Of a stretch of DNA of 64,000 nt, positions 7,864 through 16,730 are shown piece by piece. Both the position numbers and the translations under genes were made by a program. Position 1 is the stretch's first letter; each line of letters starts with the position of its first letter. Origin of the DNA: JAFGPF01 sp964500415 (lineage in GTDB: Bacteria; Chloroflexota; Dehalococcoidia; Dehalococcoidales; RBG-16-60-22); contig CAZCOB010000005.1 of assembly GCA_964500415.1 (NCBI GenBank), positions 1 through 64,000 on the forward strand, in the 5' to 3' direction. The notes under the pieces were generated by a model. It worked only from the letters and a program-made list of their open reading frames with translations, ran no database searches and was not told where the DNA came from.

Positions 7864-8043
7864 TCAGGCCGTCCTGTTTCTGCGTATCCCGGCAAGCGCT
7901 AACGCCACCATTCCCACCCCGAGCAGCACCGCCAGCGTTTCGATTGATGTCGTTTCCAGAAGACCCAGCACGATACACGCTATGGCCAGCACCAGCGCTA
8001 TCAACCTCAATACGAAAGACATCACCGACTCTCTGCTGTTCAT
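7864..8043 (-). CDS. Small two-helix membrane protein (59 residues)
   Basis: This gene is short but well supported: ATG at 8043 with GGAGGT a few bases before it, and a 59-residue product. Two hydrophobic segments (about FVLRLIALVLAIACIVLGLL and LAVLLGVGMVALALAGI) are separated by a short polar turn, and the end is basic (RRNRTA). It lies in the same direction as, and 29 bases before, the 74-residue gene. Function unknown. Confidence 0.7.
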   Translation of the reverse strand: MNSRESVMSFVLRLIALVLAIACIVLGLLETTSIETLAVLLGVGMVALALAGIRRNRTA

Positions 8044-8082
8044 GGCTTTACCTCCGTATAACCTCGTTGCAGGTTCTTAAAA

Positions 8083-8562
8083 TTAAAGGACTTTCCCTTC
8101 CTGTTTCGCTTTTCTGTCCAGGTACAGGCCGACGGCCACCCCAATAGCCAAACCTATGCCCGTGCCGGCGCCGGCATTATCGAAAACGGAGCCCAGCGCA
8201 CCCCCTATTCCGGCGCCAATTGCCAGCCCGATACCTATCCCTATCCCCATGTAGTGCCCCTTTTCCACCAGCTTGTGGACCTTCTTCAAATGCTCGGTGA
8301 TGACACTTACTGCCTTGTTGTGTTTTTTCAGGCCTTCTTTGCTGGGCATCTGCACGAGCAGGCTCAACTCCTTAACCAGGCTGGTAATTTCCTGCTTGTA
8401 TGCCTGGCATTCCGCGCAGATATTGGAAAACTCGTCGACTCTTCTGGCGATACGCAGGAGCAAGTCGAGTTTGTATTTCGCGGCGCCTTTCTCTCCCAGC
8501 GTGATTTTATATTGGCTTACCTCCGTGGCTATTCCGTTATACCACTGGCTGCCGATTTCCAT
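8083..8562 (-). CDS. Hypothetical protein with helical domain and glycine-rich membrane hairpin
   Basis: A 159-residue protein. The first two thirds are helical and charged, with four cysteines or histidines loosely spaced (NICAECQAYK). The C-terminal third has two glycine-zipper membrane segments (GIGIGIGLAIGAGIGGALGS and GIGLAIGVAVGLYLD). I chose ATG 8562 (starting MEIGSQWYNG); a longer frame from 8622 would run through family A repeat copy 5. Function unknown. Confidence 0.65.
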   Translation of the reverse strand: MEIGSQWYNGIATEVSQYKITLGEKGAAKYKLDLLLRIARRVDEFSNICAECQAYKQEITSLVKELSLLVQMPSKEGLKKHNKAVSVITEHLKKVHKLVEKGHYMGIGIGIGLAIGAGIGGALGSVFDNAGAGTGIGLAIGVAVGLYLDRKAKQEGKVL

Positions 8563-8586
8563 AGTATTTTTCTTACTCCCTACGCT

Positions 8587-8635
8587 CCTTATCTTTTCCC
8601 ACCCAAGCAATCCTCGTATCATCGGCGGCTTAACC
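8587..8635 (+). repeat. Family A repeat, copy 5
   Basis: CTTATCTTTTCCCACCC through TATCATCGGCGGCTTAA matches the family A consensus in forward orientation. Confidence 0.75.
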
Positions 8636-8659
8636 AGGAAAAACCCCTGCCCCTCCGAT

Positions 8660-9445
8660 TCAGGATTTACGCCGCATGTAGTGATGTTTATCAGTATTAA
8701 CGGGACCGGAGGCTTCCTGTCCTTCAGCGATTGATTTGAATATCAGGGCTACCTCCTGAATCACTTCTTTCCAGAGCTTCTTACCCAGTTCGGCGCTGGC
8801 CGTCGTAGGGTCGCCGATGACACCCGTTGATGAGTATTTGCTGAAGTCCAGGTTCGGGTCGTTCCAATCTACTTCACGGCTATGCGGATTGGTGATTTTA
8901 TCGATGCGCACGTTTTCAGGCCTGAGGTATAGTGCCAGCGAAGTACTGTAGGCATCGGCATGACCGCCGGGGTTATTGGGGTCGCCGATACGACACCAGA
9001 TATCATGGTACGGAAAGCCGGGCAGGTAAGCCCTGGACTTTCTTCTAAATTCTTTGTTGAACTGCGTTACGGTTTCTCTCAGGTCGTGCGCCCCGCAGCC
9101 CCGCCAGACCACGATACGCCGGAAGCCCTGCTCGGCCAGCGATTTTAGGATGGCAAATACCAGCGCTTCATGTAAGTCCTTCGGAATATCGACGTAACCG
9201 CTGCCGTAATTCTTATGCTCGTAGGTAGGACCGAAGGGCATCACCGGCAGGACAAGAGAATGAATCCCGTAGTCTTTTTCCAGTTTCTCGGACACAGCCA
9301 GGCATATCTGCCCTACCGACCACGTGTCGTAGTCCACCGTCATGTGGGGGCCTGACTGCTCCGTGCATCCGGTGGGCACTATGGCCAGCCATCCCTGCGC
9401 CGCGCAGTCGCGGATTTCCTCGTAGGTTAAATCTCCGAACTTCAT
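8660..9445 (-). CDS. Creatininase-family amidohydrolase
   Basis: A 261-residue metal-dependent hydrolase of the creatininase superfamily, which includes creatininase, MftE and FAPy-type deformylases. Metal-ligand motifs are visible: PTGCTEQSGPHM with VDYDT near residues 25-42, a GCGAHD variant of GHGGN near residue 120, and GGHADAYSTS near residue 160. The second Asn of GHGGN is replaced, so the substrate may differ from characterised members. The start ATG 9445 has AGGGAGAT before it. No pathway neighbours point to a substrate. Confidence 0.85.
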   Translation of the reverse strand: MKFGDLTYEEIRDCAAQGWLAIVPTGCTEQSGPHMTVDYDTWSVGQICLAVSEKLEKDYGIHSLVLPVMPFGPTYEHKNYGSGYVDIPKDLHEALVFAILKSLAEQGFRRIVVWRGCGAHDLRETVTQFNKEFRRKSRAYLPGFPYHDIWCRIGDPNNPGGHADAYSTSLALYLRPENVRIDKITNPHSREVDWNDPNLDFSKYSSTGVIGDPTTASAELGKKLWKEVIQEVALIFKSIAEGQEASGPVNTDKHHYMRRKS

Positions 9446-9513
9446 ATCTATCTCCCTCTGCCCCTTGTTTATATAATGCAATCCACTCCCTATACCCCCA
9501 CCCCCAATCGTTT

Positions 9514-9560
9514 GTTATCTTTTCCCACCCATGCCGCCCTCGCACCATCGGCGGCCTAAC
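9514..9560 (+). repeat. Family A repeat, copy 6
   Basis: TTATCTTTTCCCACCCATGC through CACCATCGGCGGCCTAA is one of the best matches to the family consensus. With copy 5 it brackets the creatininase gene as direct repeats. Confidence 0.8.
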
Positions 9561-9593
9561 CCTTTAGTATATACGCTGATTTAGATTTAATAT

Positions 9594-10481
9594 TCAATAA
9601 TTACTGATTCTTTTAGCAAGTTCTTTTACCCTTGTTTCATCCTGTCTTTGTAACATCTCTACAAAAATCAAACTTGTAAAATCACGTAATTGTTGGCGTC
9701 GTGTAGATAACACACCAAGAGATAATGTCTCACTTCCCTCGTGGAAAAGAGCATTCCTTACTATGTACCAATCATCAATTACTTCATCTAAGAAATACCA
9801 ATTACTACCCGTATAACCTCTATCACTTACGAAACACTTAACTCGTTCTTTCTTATTCCCTATCCCCAATCCATTATTATCATTATGAGTTTTAGCTAAC
9901 GTCTCAAGACTTACCCAATATAATCCCATTTCAAGGATAGAAGGAGCGGTCGAGCGACTCACTTGAGCCTGCGTGTACCAGTATATACTTGGTTTGAAAC
10001 CACTCTCTTCCAACCATTTAGGATTTACTTCAATAAATGCAAGTGCTTCAGATATGAATCTACCTAAATTGGCAATTGTAACAATATCACGATTACCAGC
10101 GTCTTCTCTAGGTATCAATCCCCAACTAATACTAAACCTATCTCCTAGACTTCTCTCTATCGCCAGGGTCGAATAGTACCTTGCACGAGCAAGTGATAGC
10201 AGGGTGATTACATCGGCTATATTCAAAGCCTTATTCCATAATATTGATTTTTTCACATTTTCAGGTTGTCTTGTTTCAGCAATAACGGATCGCTTTGCAA
10301 TTGCATCTAACAACATCTCTTCTTTTTCAAAAACTTCCTTATAACCATAACTCTCCTTATAGTCAAAATCTGACCCTGGCATCAATTCCCATTCATTAAA
10401 TATCCCGCTTTCTTGCTGAATTGTCTCCAGCATAGAAAGATGAACATCACCTATATAGCACCTGACAAAATCCTCACCCAT
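9594..10481 (-). CDS. Hypothetical protein, AT-rich
   Basis: A 295-residue soluble protein starting MGEDFVRCYIGDVHLS. It is mostly helical with many aromatic residues, and I do not recognise the family. A late segment, DWYIVRNALFHEGSE, resembles the R-N-x-x-x-H-type motif seen in some HEPN-like helical proteins; this is only a suggestion. Base composition is far more AT-rich than the gatA gene beside it, which points to transfer. I chose ATG 10481 because the longer frame runs into the end of gatA. Confidence 0.65.
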   Translation of the reverse strand: MGEDFVRCYIGDVHLSMLETIQQESGIFNEWELMPGSDFDYKESYGYKEVFEKEEMLLDAIAKRSVIAETRQPENVKKSILWNKALNIADVITLLSLARARYYSTLAIERSLGDRFSISWGLIPREDAGNRDIVTIANLGRFISEALAFIEVNPKWLEESGFKPSIYWYTQAQVSRSTAPSILEMGLYWVSLETLAKTHNDNNGLGIGNKKERVKCFVSDRGYTGSNWYFLDEVIDDWYIVRNALFHEGSETLSLGVLSTRRQQLRDFTSLIFVEMLQRQDETRVKELAKRISNY

Positions 10482-10509
10482 TATACTAACTCTACCTTTA
10501 CCTAACCCC

Positions 10510-11958
10510 TTATACCTCCACCCGCCTCTTATGCCACTCCGTCGCCTGCTCGTAGGCATAGGCTATTCTTAATAAAGTCTCCTCCCCGAAGTGCTTGCCG
10601 ATTATCTGCATGCCGATGGGCAGCCCGTCGGCAAAGCCCGCCGGCACGGAGATTCCCGGCACCCCGGCGATATTTATCGGCAGCGTGCAGACATCGCTTA
10701 AATACATCGCCAGCGGGTCGTCCGTCTTCTCCCCTATCTTGAAGGGCACGGTGGGCGACGTGGGAGTTATCAGGGCATCGTACTTCTCGAAAGCAGCATC
10801 GAACTCCCGCCTTATCAGGGTGCGCACCCGCTGCGCTTTGACGTACCACGCGTCGTAATAACCGGCGGAAAGGGCATAGGTGCCCAGCATAATCCTCCGC
10901 TTCACCTCCGGCCCGAAACCGTTCCCGCGCGTTTTCTCCAGGGACTCCCACATGCTATCGCCCGCGTAGGAGTAGCCGTACTTCACGCCGTCGTAGCGCG
11001 CCAGGTTCGCCGAGGCCTCGGAGGGAGCGATTATATAATAGACCGCCAGGGCGTAGGGGGTGGAAGGCAGGGATGTCTCTTCAAGCACCGCGCCCAGTTC
11101 CTCCAGCTTTTTATGCGCCGCCTTCATGGCTTCCGCCACCTCCGGCTGCATTCCCTCGACGTAGTATTCCTTCGGCACGCCGAGCCGCATGCCTTTCAAA
11201 TCGGCTTTCAAGCACTTCGTATAATCGGGCACCGGCTCGGGGATGGAGGTCGAATCCCGTTTATCATGTCCGGCGATGGCGTTCATTATGATGGCGCAGT
11301 CGGTAACATCCTGTGACAGCGGTCCAATCTGGTCGAGTGAGCTGGCGAAAGCCACCAGCCCGTAGCGGCTTACCCTTCCGTAGGTGGGCTTGAGTCCGAC
11401 GACACTGCAAAAGCCCGCCGGCTGGCGTATGCTGCCCCCCGTGTCCGACCCCAGCGCTGCCACCGCCTCCCCCGCCGCTACCGCCACCGCCGAACCGCCG
11501 CTGCTCCCACCGGGCACGCGGCCCAGGTCCCAGGGATTATGGGTGGGAAAAAGTGCCGAATTCTCTGTTGACGACCCCATGGCGAACTCGTCCATGTTGG
11601 CCTTGCCTACCATTACCGCGCCGTCGGCGTTCAGCTTCTCCATCACCGTGGCATCATAGGGAGGCACGAAGTTTTCCAGCATCTTCGCCGAGCATGTCGT
11701 CCTGACGCCGCGCGTGCAGATGACGTCCTTGATGGCTATGGGTATTCCCGTCAGCGGACTGCCGTTACCGGCGGCGATAGACTCATCAGCCCGGCGGGCC
11801 TGCTCCAGAGCTACTTCATCGGTGACCGTTACCATCGCCCTGACTTTTGGTTCTACCTGATTTATACGTTCCAGATATCCCTTCGTTAACTCGACCGAGG
11901 AAATTTGCTTTTCCCTCAGCAGCCGGCTCGCTTCATGTATCGTTACCTGCATACCCAT
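10510..11958 (-). CDS. gatA: Asp-tRNA(Asn)/Glu-tRNA(Gln) amidotransferase subunit A
   Basis: The glutaminase subunit of the tRNA-dependent amidotransferase that makes Gln-tRNA(Gln) and/or Asn-tRNA(Asn). It is 482 residues, normal length. The amidase-signature Ser-cisSer-Lys triad is visible: Lys in PIAIKDVIC, cis-Ser in GGSSGGSAVA and the nucleophile Ser in SDTGGSIRQPAG. Its start codon shares one base with the gatC stop (TAATG), so translation is coupled. gatB is not next to it in this window. Confidence 0.97.
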   Translation of the reverse strand: MGMQVTIHEASRLLREKQISSVELTKGYLERINQVEPKVRAMVTVTDEVALEQARRADESIAAGNGSPLTGIPIAIKDVICTRGVRTTCSAKMLENFVPPYDATVMEKLNADGAVMVGKANMDEFAMGSSTENSALFPTHNPWDLGRVPGGSSGGSAVAVAAGEAVAALGSDTGGSIRQPAGFCSVVGLKPTYGRVSRYGLVAFASSLDQIGPLSQDVTDCAIIMNAIAGHDKRDSTSIPEPVPDYTKCLKADLKGMRLGVPKEYYVEGMQPEVAEAMKAAHKKLEELGAVLEETSLPSTPYALAVYYIIAPSEASANLARYDGVKYGYSYAGDSMWESLEKTRGNGFGPEVKRRIMLGTYALSAGYYDAWYVKAQRVRTLIRREFDAAFEKYDALITPTSPTVPFKIGEKTDDPLAMYLSDVCTLPINIAGVPGISVPAGFADGLPIGMQIIGKHFGEETLLRIAYAYEQATEWHKRRVEV

Positions 11959-12245
11959 TATTCGAACACCGCCCTGACTCTGAAGCAGTCGCCCTCCCGC
12001 CGCGGCGCGTTGGCCAGAATATCGTCCGCCGGCAGGGAAGGCGCCACCCCGTCCTCCCGCATGATACTTTGCAGGTCTACGGACTGCGCCGTGGGGGGCA
12101 CATCGGTGGTATCCACCTGCTGTAATACCTCGAAATTCTCCAGCAGATTGGATAGCTGCTCGCTGTACCGGGTAATCTCCTCCTCGGTAAGGTCAATCCG
12201 CGCCAGGCGGGCGATATGCAGTACTTCTTCTCTACTTAGCTTCAT
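11958..12245 (-). CDS. gatC: Asp-tRNA(Asn)/Glu-tRNA(Gln) amidotransferase subunit C
   Basis: The small stabilising subunit of the GatCAB complex, 95 residues. The typical opening MKLSREEVLHIARLARIDLT and the central SNLLENFEVLQQVDTTDVPP are present. It is the first gene of a gatCA operon with its own promoter at 12290-12319. Confidence 0.95.
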   Translation of the reverse strand: MKLSREEVLHIARLARIDLTEEEITRYSEQLSNLLENFEVLQQVDTTDVPPTAQSVDLQSIMREDGVAPSLPADDILANAPRREGDCFRVRAVFE

Positions 12246-12289
12246 AAGAATCTCCCGGAAACGTTTTTACACAGGCGTTTTACCTGCCA

Positions 12290-12319
12290 ATTATATCATT
12301 CGCCTTCAGCCTCAGGCAA
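12290..12319 (-). promoter_or_regulatory. Promoter of gatCA
   Basis: On the minus strand TTGCCT (12314-12319), 18 bases, TATAAT (12290-12295). The -10 is a perfect consensus. The start would be near 12283, leaving a leader of about 40 bases with GGGAG before gatC. Confidence 0.6.
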
Positions 12320-12417
12320 CTTCATCCGGCTTAAAGTCGCATTCTTACCATAAAAAGCTATATAATATAGTAAAGTAAATAGGATTAACCATTTATCGTG
12401 ATGAAGGGAGGCAGTAT

Positions 12418-12951
12418 ATGGTGGAGAGGGTGATGATATTTATCGACGGGAGTAACCTTTACCATTCGCTCAAAAACCATTTCAAGAGGACGGACCTTGA
12501 CCTCGGTAGATTCTGCCGGAGAATTTTAAACAGGCGCCAGCTAATTAGAGTTTATTATTATAACGCTAAAGTGGGACAGAAACAGGAACCCGAGCTTTAT
12601 AAACAACAACAGGCCTTTTTTGACAGCGTCAACGCCATACCCTATACCGAGCTGCGACTGGGACGCCTGGTCTACACCAATCAATGGCCGACCGTCCCCC
12701 CCTACGAAAAGGGCACGGACGTACAACTGGCCACCGATATGATAACCCACAGTTACAAGGGTAATTACGATGTCGGTATCCTCGTCGCCGGAGATAACGA
12801 TTTCGCCGGCGCCGTCCAGGCCGTTAAGGACAACGGGAAGCATGTCGAGGTCGCCCTGTTCGGCAAACAGGGGACATCCCAGCAACTGAGAGATGTCGCC
12901 GACCGCGTCATAACGATTAACTCACGGTTGCTCAGAGACTGCTGGAAATAG
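12418..12951 (+). CDS. NYN-domain (LabA/DUF88-type) putative ribonuclease
   Basis: A 177-residue PIN-like NYN-domain protein. The acidic metal-binding residues are visible: Asp in MIFIDGSNLYHSL, Asp in KGTDVQLATDMI, and Asp residues in GILVAGDNDFAGAVQ. Members of this family are thought to cleave RNA, but most are uncharacterised. A GGGAGG site precedes the start. The radical SAM gene begins 24 bases after it, so the two may be co-transcribed. Confidence 0.88.
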   Translation: MVERVMIFIDGSNLYHSLKNHFKRTDLDLGRFCRRILNRRQLIRVYYYNAKVGQKQEPELYKQQQAFFDSVNAIPYTELRLGRLVYTNQWPTVPPYEKGTDVQLATDMITHSYKGNYDVGILVAGDNDFAGAVQAVKDNGKHVEVALFGKQGTSQQLRDVADRVITINSRLLRDCWK

Positions 12952-12975
12952 TTCGCGGCTTCCGGAAAGAAGCTG

Positions 12976-14595
12976 ATGAGGGACAGAGCCAGAAAATTCA
13001 GGGAAGTAAAGGGCCGACCCAGCCCTCGTCTTTCTCAGGAGGAAGGCACCGTTATCAAGGACTGGGGCGGGAGGTTACCGATTGCCCTCGTCTACCCGAA
13101 CTCCTACTACCTGGGTATGTCCAACCTAGGCGTTCACGCCGTCTATAAACTCTTTAACAGCCACCTGAGGGTCGTCTGCGAGCGTGTCTTCTACGATAAA
13201 CAAGATAAAAAAGCCCCTGTCGCCCTGGAGTCGGGGCGACCACTGGAAGATTTCGCCATTATCGCTTTCTCAATTTCCTATGAACTGGACTACTTCAACG
13301 TTGTCAATATCCTCAAAGCCAGCGGCATACCGCTCCACACTGCCGACCGCGACGAGACCCACCCCCTGGTTATCGCCGGTGGCCCGTGCATCATCGCCAA
13401 CCCTATTCCCCTCGCCCCTTTTTTTGATTGCTTCTGTATCGGCGAAGCCGAAGCCATCGCTCCCTCCATGATTCCCGTCATGCAGGAAAACATTCTCCCG
13501 CCGGCGGAGGTAGGGCGGTACGAACTGTTGAAAACGCTGGCAAATCTACCCGGTATCTTTGTTCCTGCCCACCCCCCTGAAAACCCTGTATCCCGTCAGT
13601 ACGCCGCCGACTTGGATGAAACTCCCACGACCTCGATGATACTCACTCCGGAGACCGAGCTCGGTGGCTTATACCTTATTGAGGCAGAGCGGGGCTGCCC
13701 GCGCGGCTGCCGCTTCTGCCTGGTAAACACCGCCTTCGCCCCTATGCGCCCTCGCTCCGTGGAGAATCTCCTCAAGCAGGCAAGGGACGGACTGAGCCGG
13801 CGACGGCGCATCGGACTGGTGGGACCGGCCGTTACCGACCACCCCCACATCAAAGAACTGCTGGCCGGACTTAACCAGCTAAGGGCCGAAATTTCCATCA
13901 GCTCCCTGCGTATAGGGTCCCTTTCCCCGGACATCCTGGATTCACTGGACAAGGGCAAAACACAGTCCATCGCCATCGCCCCCGAGGCCGGCTCCCAGCG
14001 ACTCCGCGATATAATCAACAAGGACACCTCCGAGAGTGATATTTTAGAGGTGGCCGACATGATTGCCGGGCACCACTTTACTCAGCTCAAGCTCTACTTC
14101 ATCGTCGGCCTGCCTACCGAGACCGACGACGACATCGAAGACATCGTCAAACTGTCTCTGGCCATCAAAGACAGGCTCGACCGTAAACAGAGCGGCATAC
14201 GCATCACCTTGAACGTTGCCCCTTTCGTCCCCAAGGCCGGCACGCCCTTCCAGTGGCTGCCCATGGCATCGTTGGACATGCTGAACCAGCGTCTGGCTAT
14301 GCTGAGCAGCACCCTGCCTCTGAAGGGCATCAAGCTCAACGAGGAAAGCCCCGCCTGGAGCCAGATTCAGGGAGTTCTGGCACGCGGCGACGAGAAAGTA
14401 GCCGAAGTTTTAGCTAATATGGAAGAAATATCGCTGGCCGGCTGGCGTAACGCCGTAGAAGCAAATAACCTAGATATTGATTATTACGCCAATCATCGAT
14501 GGGATACTGGACAGAAACTGCCCTGGTCTGTAATCGATACCGGAATAAACCCTGAAAGACTCTGTGGGGAGTTGGAGAAGGCACTGGGGGATTAA
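12976..14595 (+). CDS. B12-binding-like radical SAM protein
   Basis: A 539-residue protein. An N-terminal Rossmann-like domain of the B12-binding type (about residues 30-190, with LVYPNSYYLGMSNLG) is followed by the radical SAM domain with its [4Fe-4S] cysteines in CPRGCRFC at residues 241, 245 and 248. It resembles the large radical SAM proteins of unknown substrate (TIGR03960-like) that in Firmicutes sit beside a DUF2344 protein; no such partner is present here. The reaction is unknown. Confidence 0.85.
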   Translation: MRDRARKFREVKGRPSPRLSQEEGTVIKDWGGRLPIALVYPNSYYLGMSNLGVHAVYKLFNSHLRVVCERVFYDKQDKKAPVALESGRPLEDFAIIAFSISYELDYFNVVNILKASGIPLHTADRDETHPLVIAGGPCIIANPIPLAPFFDCFCIGEAEAIAPSMIPVMQENILPPAEVGRYELLKTLANLPGIFVPAHPPENPVSRQYAADLDETPTTSMILTPETELGGLYLIEAERGCPRGCRFCLVNTAFAPMRPRSVENLLKQARDGLSRRRRIGLVGPAVTDHPHIKELLAGLNQLRAEISISSLRIGSLSPDILDSLDKGKTQSIAIAPEAGSQRLRDIINKDTSESDILEVADMIAGHHFTQLKLYFIVGLPTETDDDIEDIVKLSLAIKDRLDRKQSGIRITLNVAPFVPKAGTPFQWLPMASLDMLNQRLAMLSSTLPLKGIKLNEESPAWSQIQGVLARGDEKVAEVLANMEEISLAGWRNAVEANNLDIDYYANHRWDTGQKLPWSVIDTGINPERLCGELEKALGD

Positions 14596-14613
14596 ATAAT
14601 AACAGATAGCACC

Positions 14614-14649
14614 TTGACATTCACGGTTATATCGGCTATAATGGCTATA
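14614..14649 (+). promoter_or_regulatory. Consensus promoter with triple operator repeat for the toxin-antitoxin pair
   Basis: TTGACA (14614-14619), exactly 17 bases, TATAAT (14637-14642): a perfect sigma-70 promoter. Over the -10 lie three copies of GGYTATA at 14625, 14634 and 14643, exactly 9 bases apart. Such a phased array over a promoter is the expected binding site of a ribbon-helix-helix antitoxin that represses its own operon. Confidence 0.8.
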
Positions 14650-14672
14650 TAAATAGTATATGGAGAGATAAA

Positions 14673-14906
14673 ATGGTAAATCTGGCTAAGAGGTCAAGAT
14701 ATTTTCTTGACATCGACCCGGAGCTTCGCAACCGCGTCAAAGCTGTGGCTGCTTTACAGGGAAAGACCATCAAGGAGTGGTTAACCGAAGCCATCATTGA
14801 AAAGCTGGAAGACGATATCGATGCCCGGGAAGGCTTGGCCGCCCTTGGCGAGGTAGAAGGTACGATTAAATTAAAGGATTACCTTTCTTTACCAAAGGAA
14901 AGTTAG
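14673..14906 (+). CDS. Type II antitoxin (ribbon-helix-helix / RelB-like)
   Basis: A 77-residue protein. The N-terminal half (YFLDIDPELRNRVKAVAALQ, then KTIKEWLTEAIIEKLE) is a ribbon-helix-helix-type DNA-binding and dimerisation region. The C-terminal half (EGLAALGEVEGTIKLKDYLS) has the look of the extended toxin-wrapping tail of RelB-like antitoxins. The toxin gene follows after one base. It probably binds the three GGYTATA repeats at its promoter. Confidence 0.85.
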   Translation: MVNLAKRSRYFLDIDPELRNRVKAVAALQGKTIKEWLTEAIIEKLEDDIDAREGLAALGEVEGTIKLKDYLSLPKES

Positions 14907-14907
14907 T

Positions 14908-15165
14908 GTGTATGTCGTCGAGCTTCGTCGTAACGTTGTAAAGTCATTATATAGACTTCAAGAGATAGAACGTTCCAGAATAATCTCCGCACTACAGATG
15001 TCAGAGCAAAATCCCCGACCGAGAGGCGTTGAAAAAATCAGGGCAACAGAACTCTGGCGTATTCGAGAGGGTGATTACAGGCTGGTATATCACATCAACG
15101 ATGAAGAAAAAATTGTAACCGTTGTCCGCATCGGCCATCGCCGGGATATTTATCGTGGACTGTAG
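14908..15165 (+). CDS. RelE/ParE-superfamily toxin
   Basis: An 85-residue toxin with the RelE fold signature: an N-terminal strand-helix (VELRRNVVKSLYRL), the central RATELWRIREGDYRLVYHI and the terminal VVRIGHRRDIYR. Basic residues in the last part (R-I-G-H-R-R) are typical of ribosome-dependent mRNA interferases of the RelE type. It starts with GTG 14908, one base after the antitoxin stop. Confidence 0.9.
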   Translation: MYVVELRRNVVKSLYRLQEIERSRIISALQMSEQNPRPRGVEKIRATELWRIREGDYRLVYHINDEEKIVTVVRIGHRRDIYRGL

Positions 15166-15233
15166 AAAAGTCCCCCACCCCTACTTCTGCAGAAGCTCAG
15201 TCACCACTAAAGTGATTAGGAGGTAACAATCCA

Positions 15234-16208
15234 GTGAAAAGTATCGTTATTTACTATTCGCAGACGGGAAATACCAAACAAATAGCCGAAGCAATACACT
15301 CCGGGATGAGCCAGCTGGCCGGGAAATGCGATATTGCCCCACTTAGAGAAGTGGCTACCCGGGAACTGCTCAACTACGATTTAATCGGTCTGGGCTCTCC
15401 CGTAATAGATTTTCAAGAGCCTGCTATTATTACAGATTTCATTAATGACCTGCCTTCTTTGAAAGGCAGGTACAGTTTTTCTTTCTGCACTCATGGTACT
15501 TGCCCTGGTAAATACATAGCCAGGACGGTAAGAGCATTAAGAAGGAAAGACCTGACAGTAACCGGGTGGAACGACTGGTACGGCAGCGTTTTCATTCCGT
15601 ATATACCCAAACCATACTATACCGACGGTCACCCTGATGAAATCGACCTTAAAGAGGCCGAGGATTTCGGCAGGGAAATTATGGAGCGCAGTTGGAGGAT
15701 ATCCAAGGGCGAGTCTCGATTCATCCCAAAGTTACCGAGAAAGGAAAAATACGACAGACTCTATGGAGTGTCACCTGTTCTCAAGGACTTCCCCGGATAT
15801 GAAAGACTTACCCAAGAGGATTGGGAAAGGCTCAAGCCCAGGTTGAATGTTGAAAAATGTAGATATCCCAAATGCACTATATGCATGGACAACTGCCCCA
15901 CACATAGCATCAACCCATCCCAATCACCACCGATTTCTCATCAGACCTGTGAGCCCTGCCAGCTCTGGTTCTGTGAGCAGCTCTGTCCTGTCGGTGCCAT
16001 CGAGGTAGATTGGGAGCCTTTTGCTAAACGCGAAAAATTTCATAAACTTCTATTTAGTAGGCTCGCTGAACCAATAAAAGAATTTAAAGACCTGCGCCGC
16101 TTCAGGAGCCTGGTATCCACGGAAAAGGGCAGCGACAAACCACTCTATAAGATTGACAAGCACCCACGGCTTATAATTCGCGACGGCGTGGCTAGGTTAC
16201 GTCGCTAA
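15234..16208 (+). CDS. EFR1-type flavodoxin-ferredoxin fusion protein
   Basis: A 324-residue redox protein. The N-terminal flavodoxin domain carries the FMN phosphate loop SQTGNT near residue 10 and the later segment CTHGTCPG. The C-terminal part has two [4Fe-4S] cysteine clusters, starting CRYPKCTICMDNCP and CEPCQLWFCEQLCP. Proteins of this design shuttle electrons between flavin and iron-sulfur partners; the partner is unknown. The start is GTG 15234 with AGGAGGT at 15218-15224. It is probably anaerobic, which fits the expected lifestyle. Confidence 0.88.
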   Translation: MKSIVIYYSQTGNTKQIAEAIHSGMSQLAGKCDIAPLREVATRELLNYDLIGLGSPVIDFQEPAIITDFINDLPSLKGRYSFSFCTHGTCPGKYIARTVRALRRKDLTVTGWNDWYGSVFIPYIPKPYYTDGHPDEIDLKEAEDFGREIMERSWRISKGESRFIPKLPRKEKYDRLYGVSPVLKDFPGYERLTQEDWERLKPRLNVEKCRYPKCTICMDNCPTHSINPSQSPPISHQTCEPCQLWFCEQLCPVGAIEVDWEPFAKREKFHKLLFSRLAEPIKEFKDLRRFRSLVSTEKGSDKPLYKIDKHPRLIIRDGVARLRR

Positions 16209-16212
16209 CCGT

Positions 16213-16671
16213 CTACTTCCCCAACAGCTCCGTCACCACTTCGTTAATCTCTTTCCCGTCCGCCTTCCCCTTGAGCCTGGGCATCAGTTCTTTCATCACC
16301 TTGCCCTTGTCGCCGGGGCCCTGCGCTCCCACTGCCCCTATCACCTCCCGCGCCGCCGCTGCTATCTCTTCGCGGCTCATCTGCTCGGGTAAATACGCCT
16401 CCAGAATCGCCATCTCCGCTTCTTCTTTGGAGACCAGGTCCGGCCGGTTCCCCTGCTTGAAAGCGTCGATGCTCTCCTGGTGTCGCTTAACGTCCTTGGC
16501 GATGATGCCCAGGATATCGGAGGTGTCCAGCTTATCCTGCTTGGCGATTTCGGCATTATTTATCGACGAAATAAGCAGGCGAAGGGTTGAGCGTCTGGTC
16601 GTATCCCCGCTCTTCATCGCCTGCTTGATATCATCGGATATTCTACTTTTAAGGTCTGCTTCCTGCTCCAT
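16213..16671 (-). CDS. yqeY: GatB/YqeY-domain protein
   Basis: A 152-residue cytoplasmic protein with the YqeY helical domain, related to the tRNA-binding tail of GatB. Family segments visible are DIKQAMKSGDTTRRSTLRLL, EAYLPEQMSREEI and GKVMKELMPRLKGKADGKEI. Its role is not settled, though a link to tRNA-dependent amidation or aminoacylation is assumed. It follows rpsU by 59 bases on the same strand, a very common pairing in bacteria. Confidence 0.92.
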   Translation of the reverse strand: MEQEADLKSRISDDIKQAMKSGDTTRRSTLRLLISSINNAEIAKQDKLDTSDILGIIAKDVKRHQESIDAFKQGNRPDLVSKEEAEMAILEAYLPEQMSREEIAAAAREVIGAVGAQGPGDKGKVMKELMPRLKGKADGKEINEVVTELLGK

Positions 16672-16730
16672 AATCCCCCGTTTACCTGATTGCTACCGCT
16701 CCAGATAGGCTGTCTAAAACCTTGAGCCTG

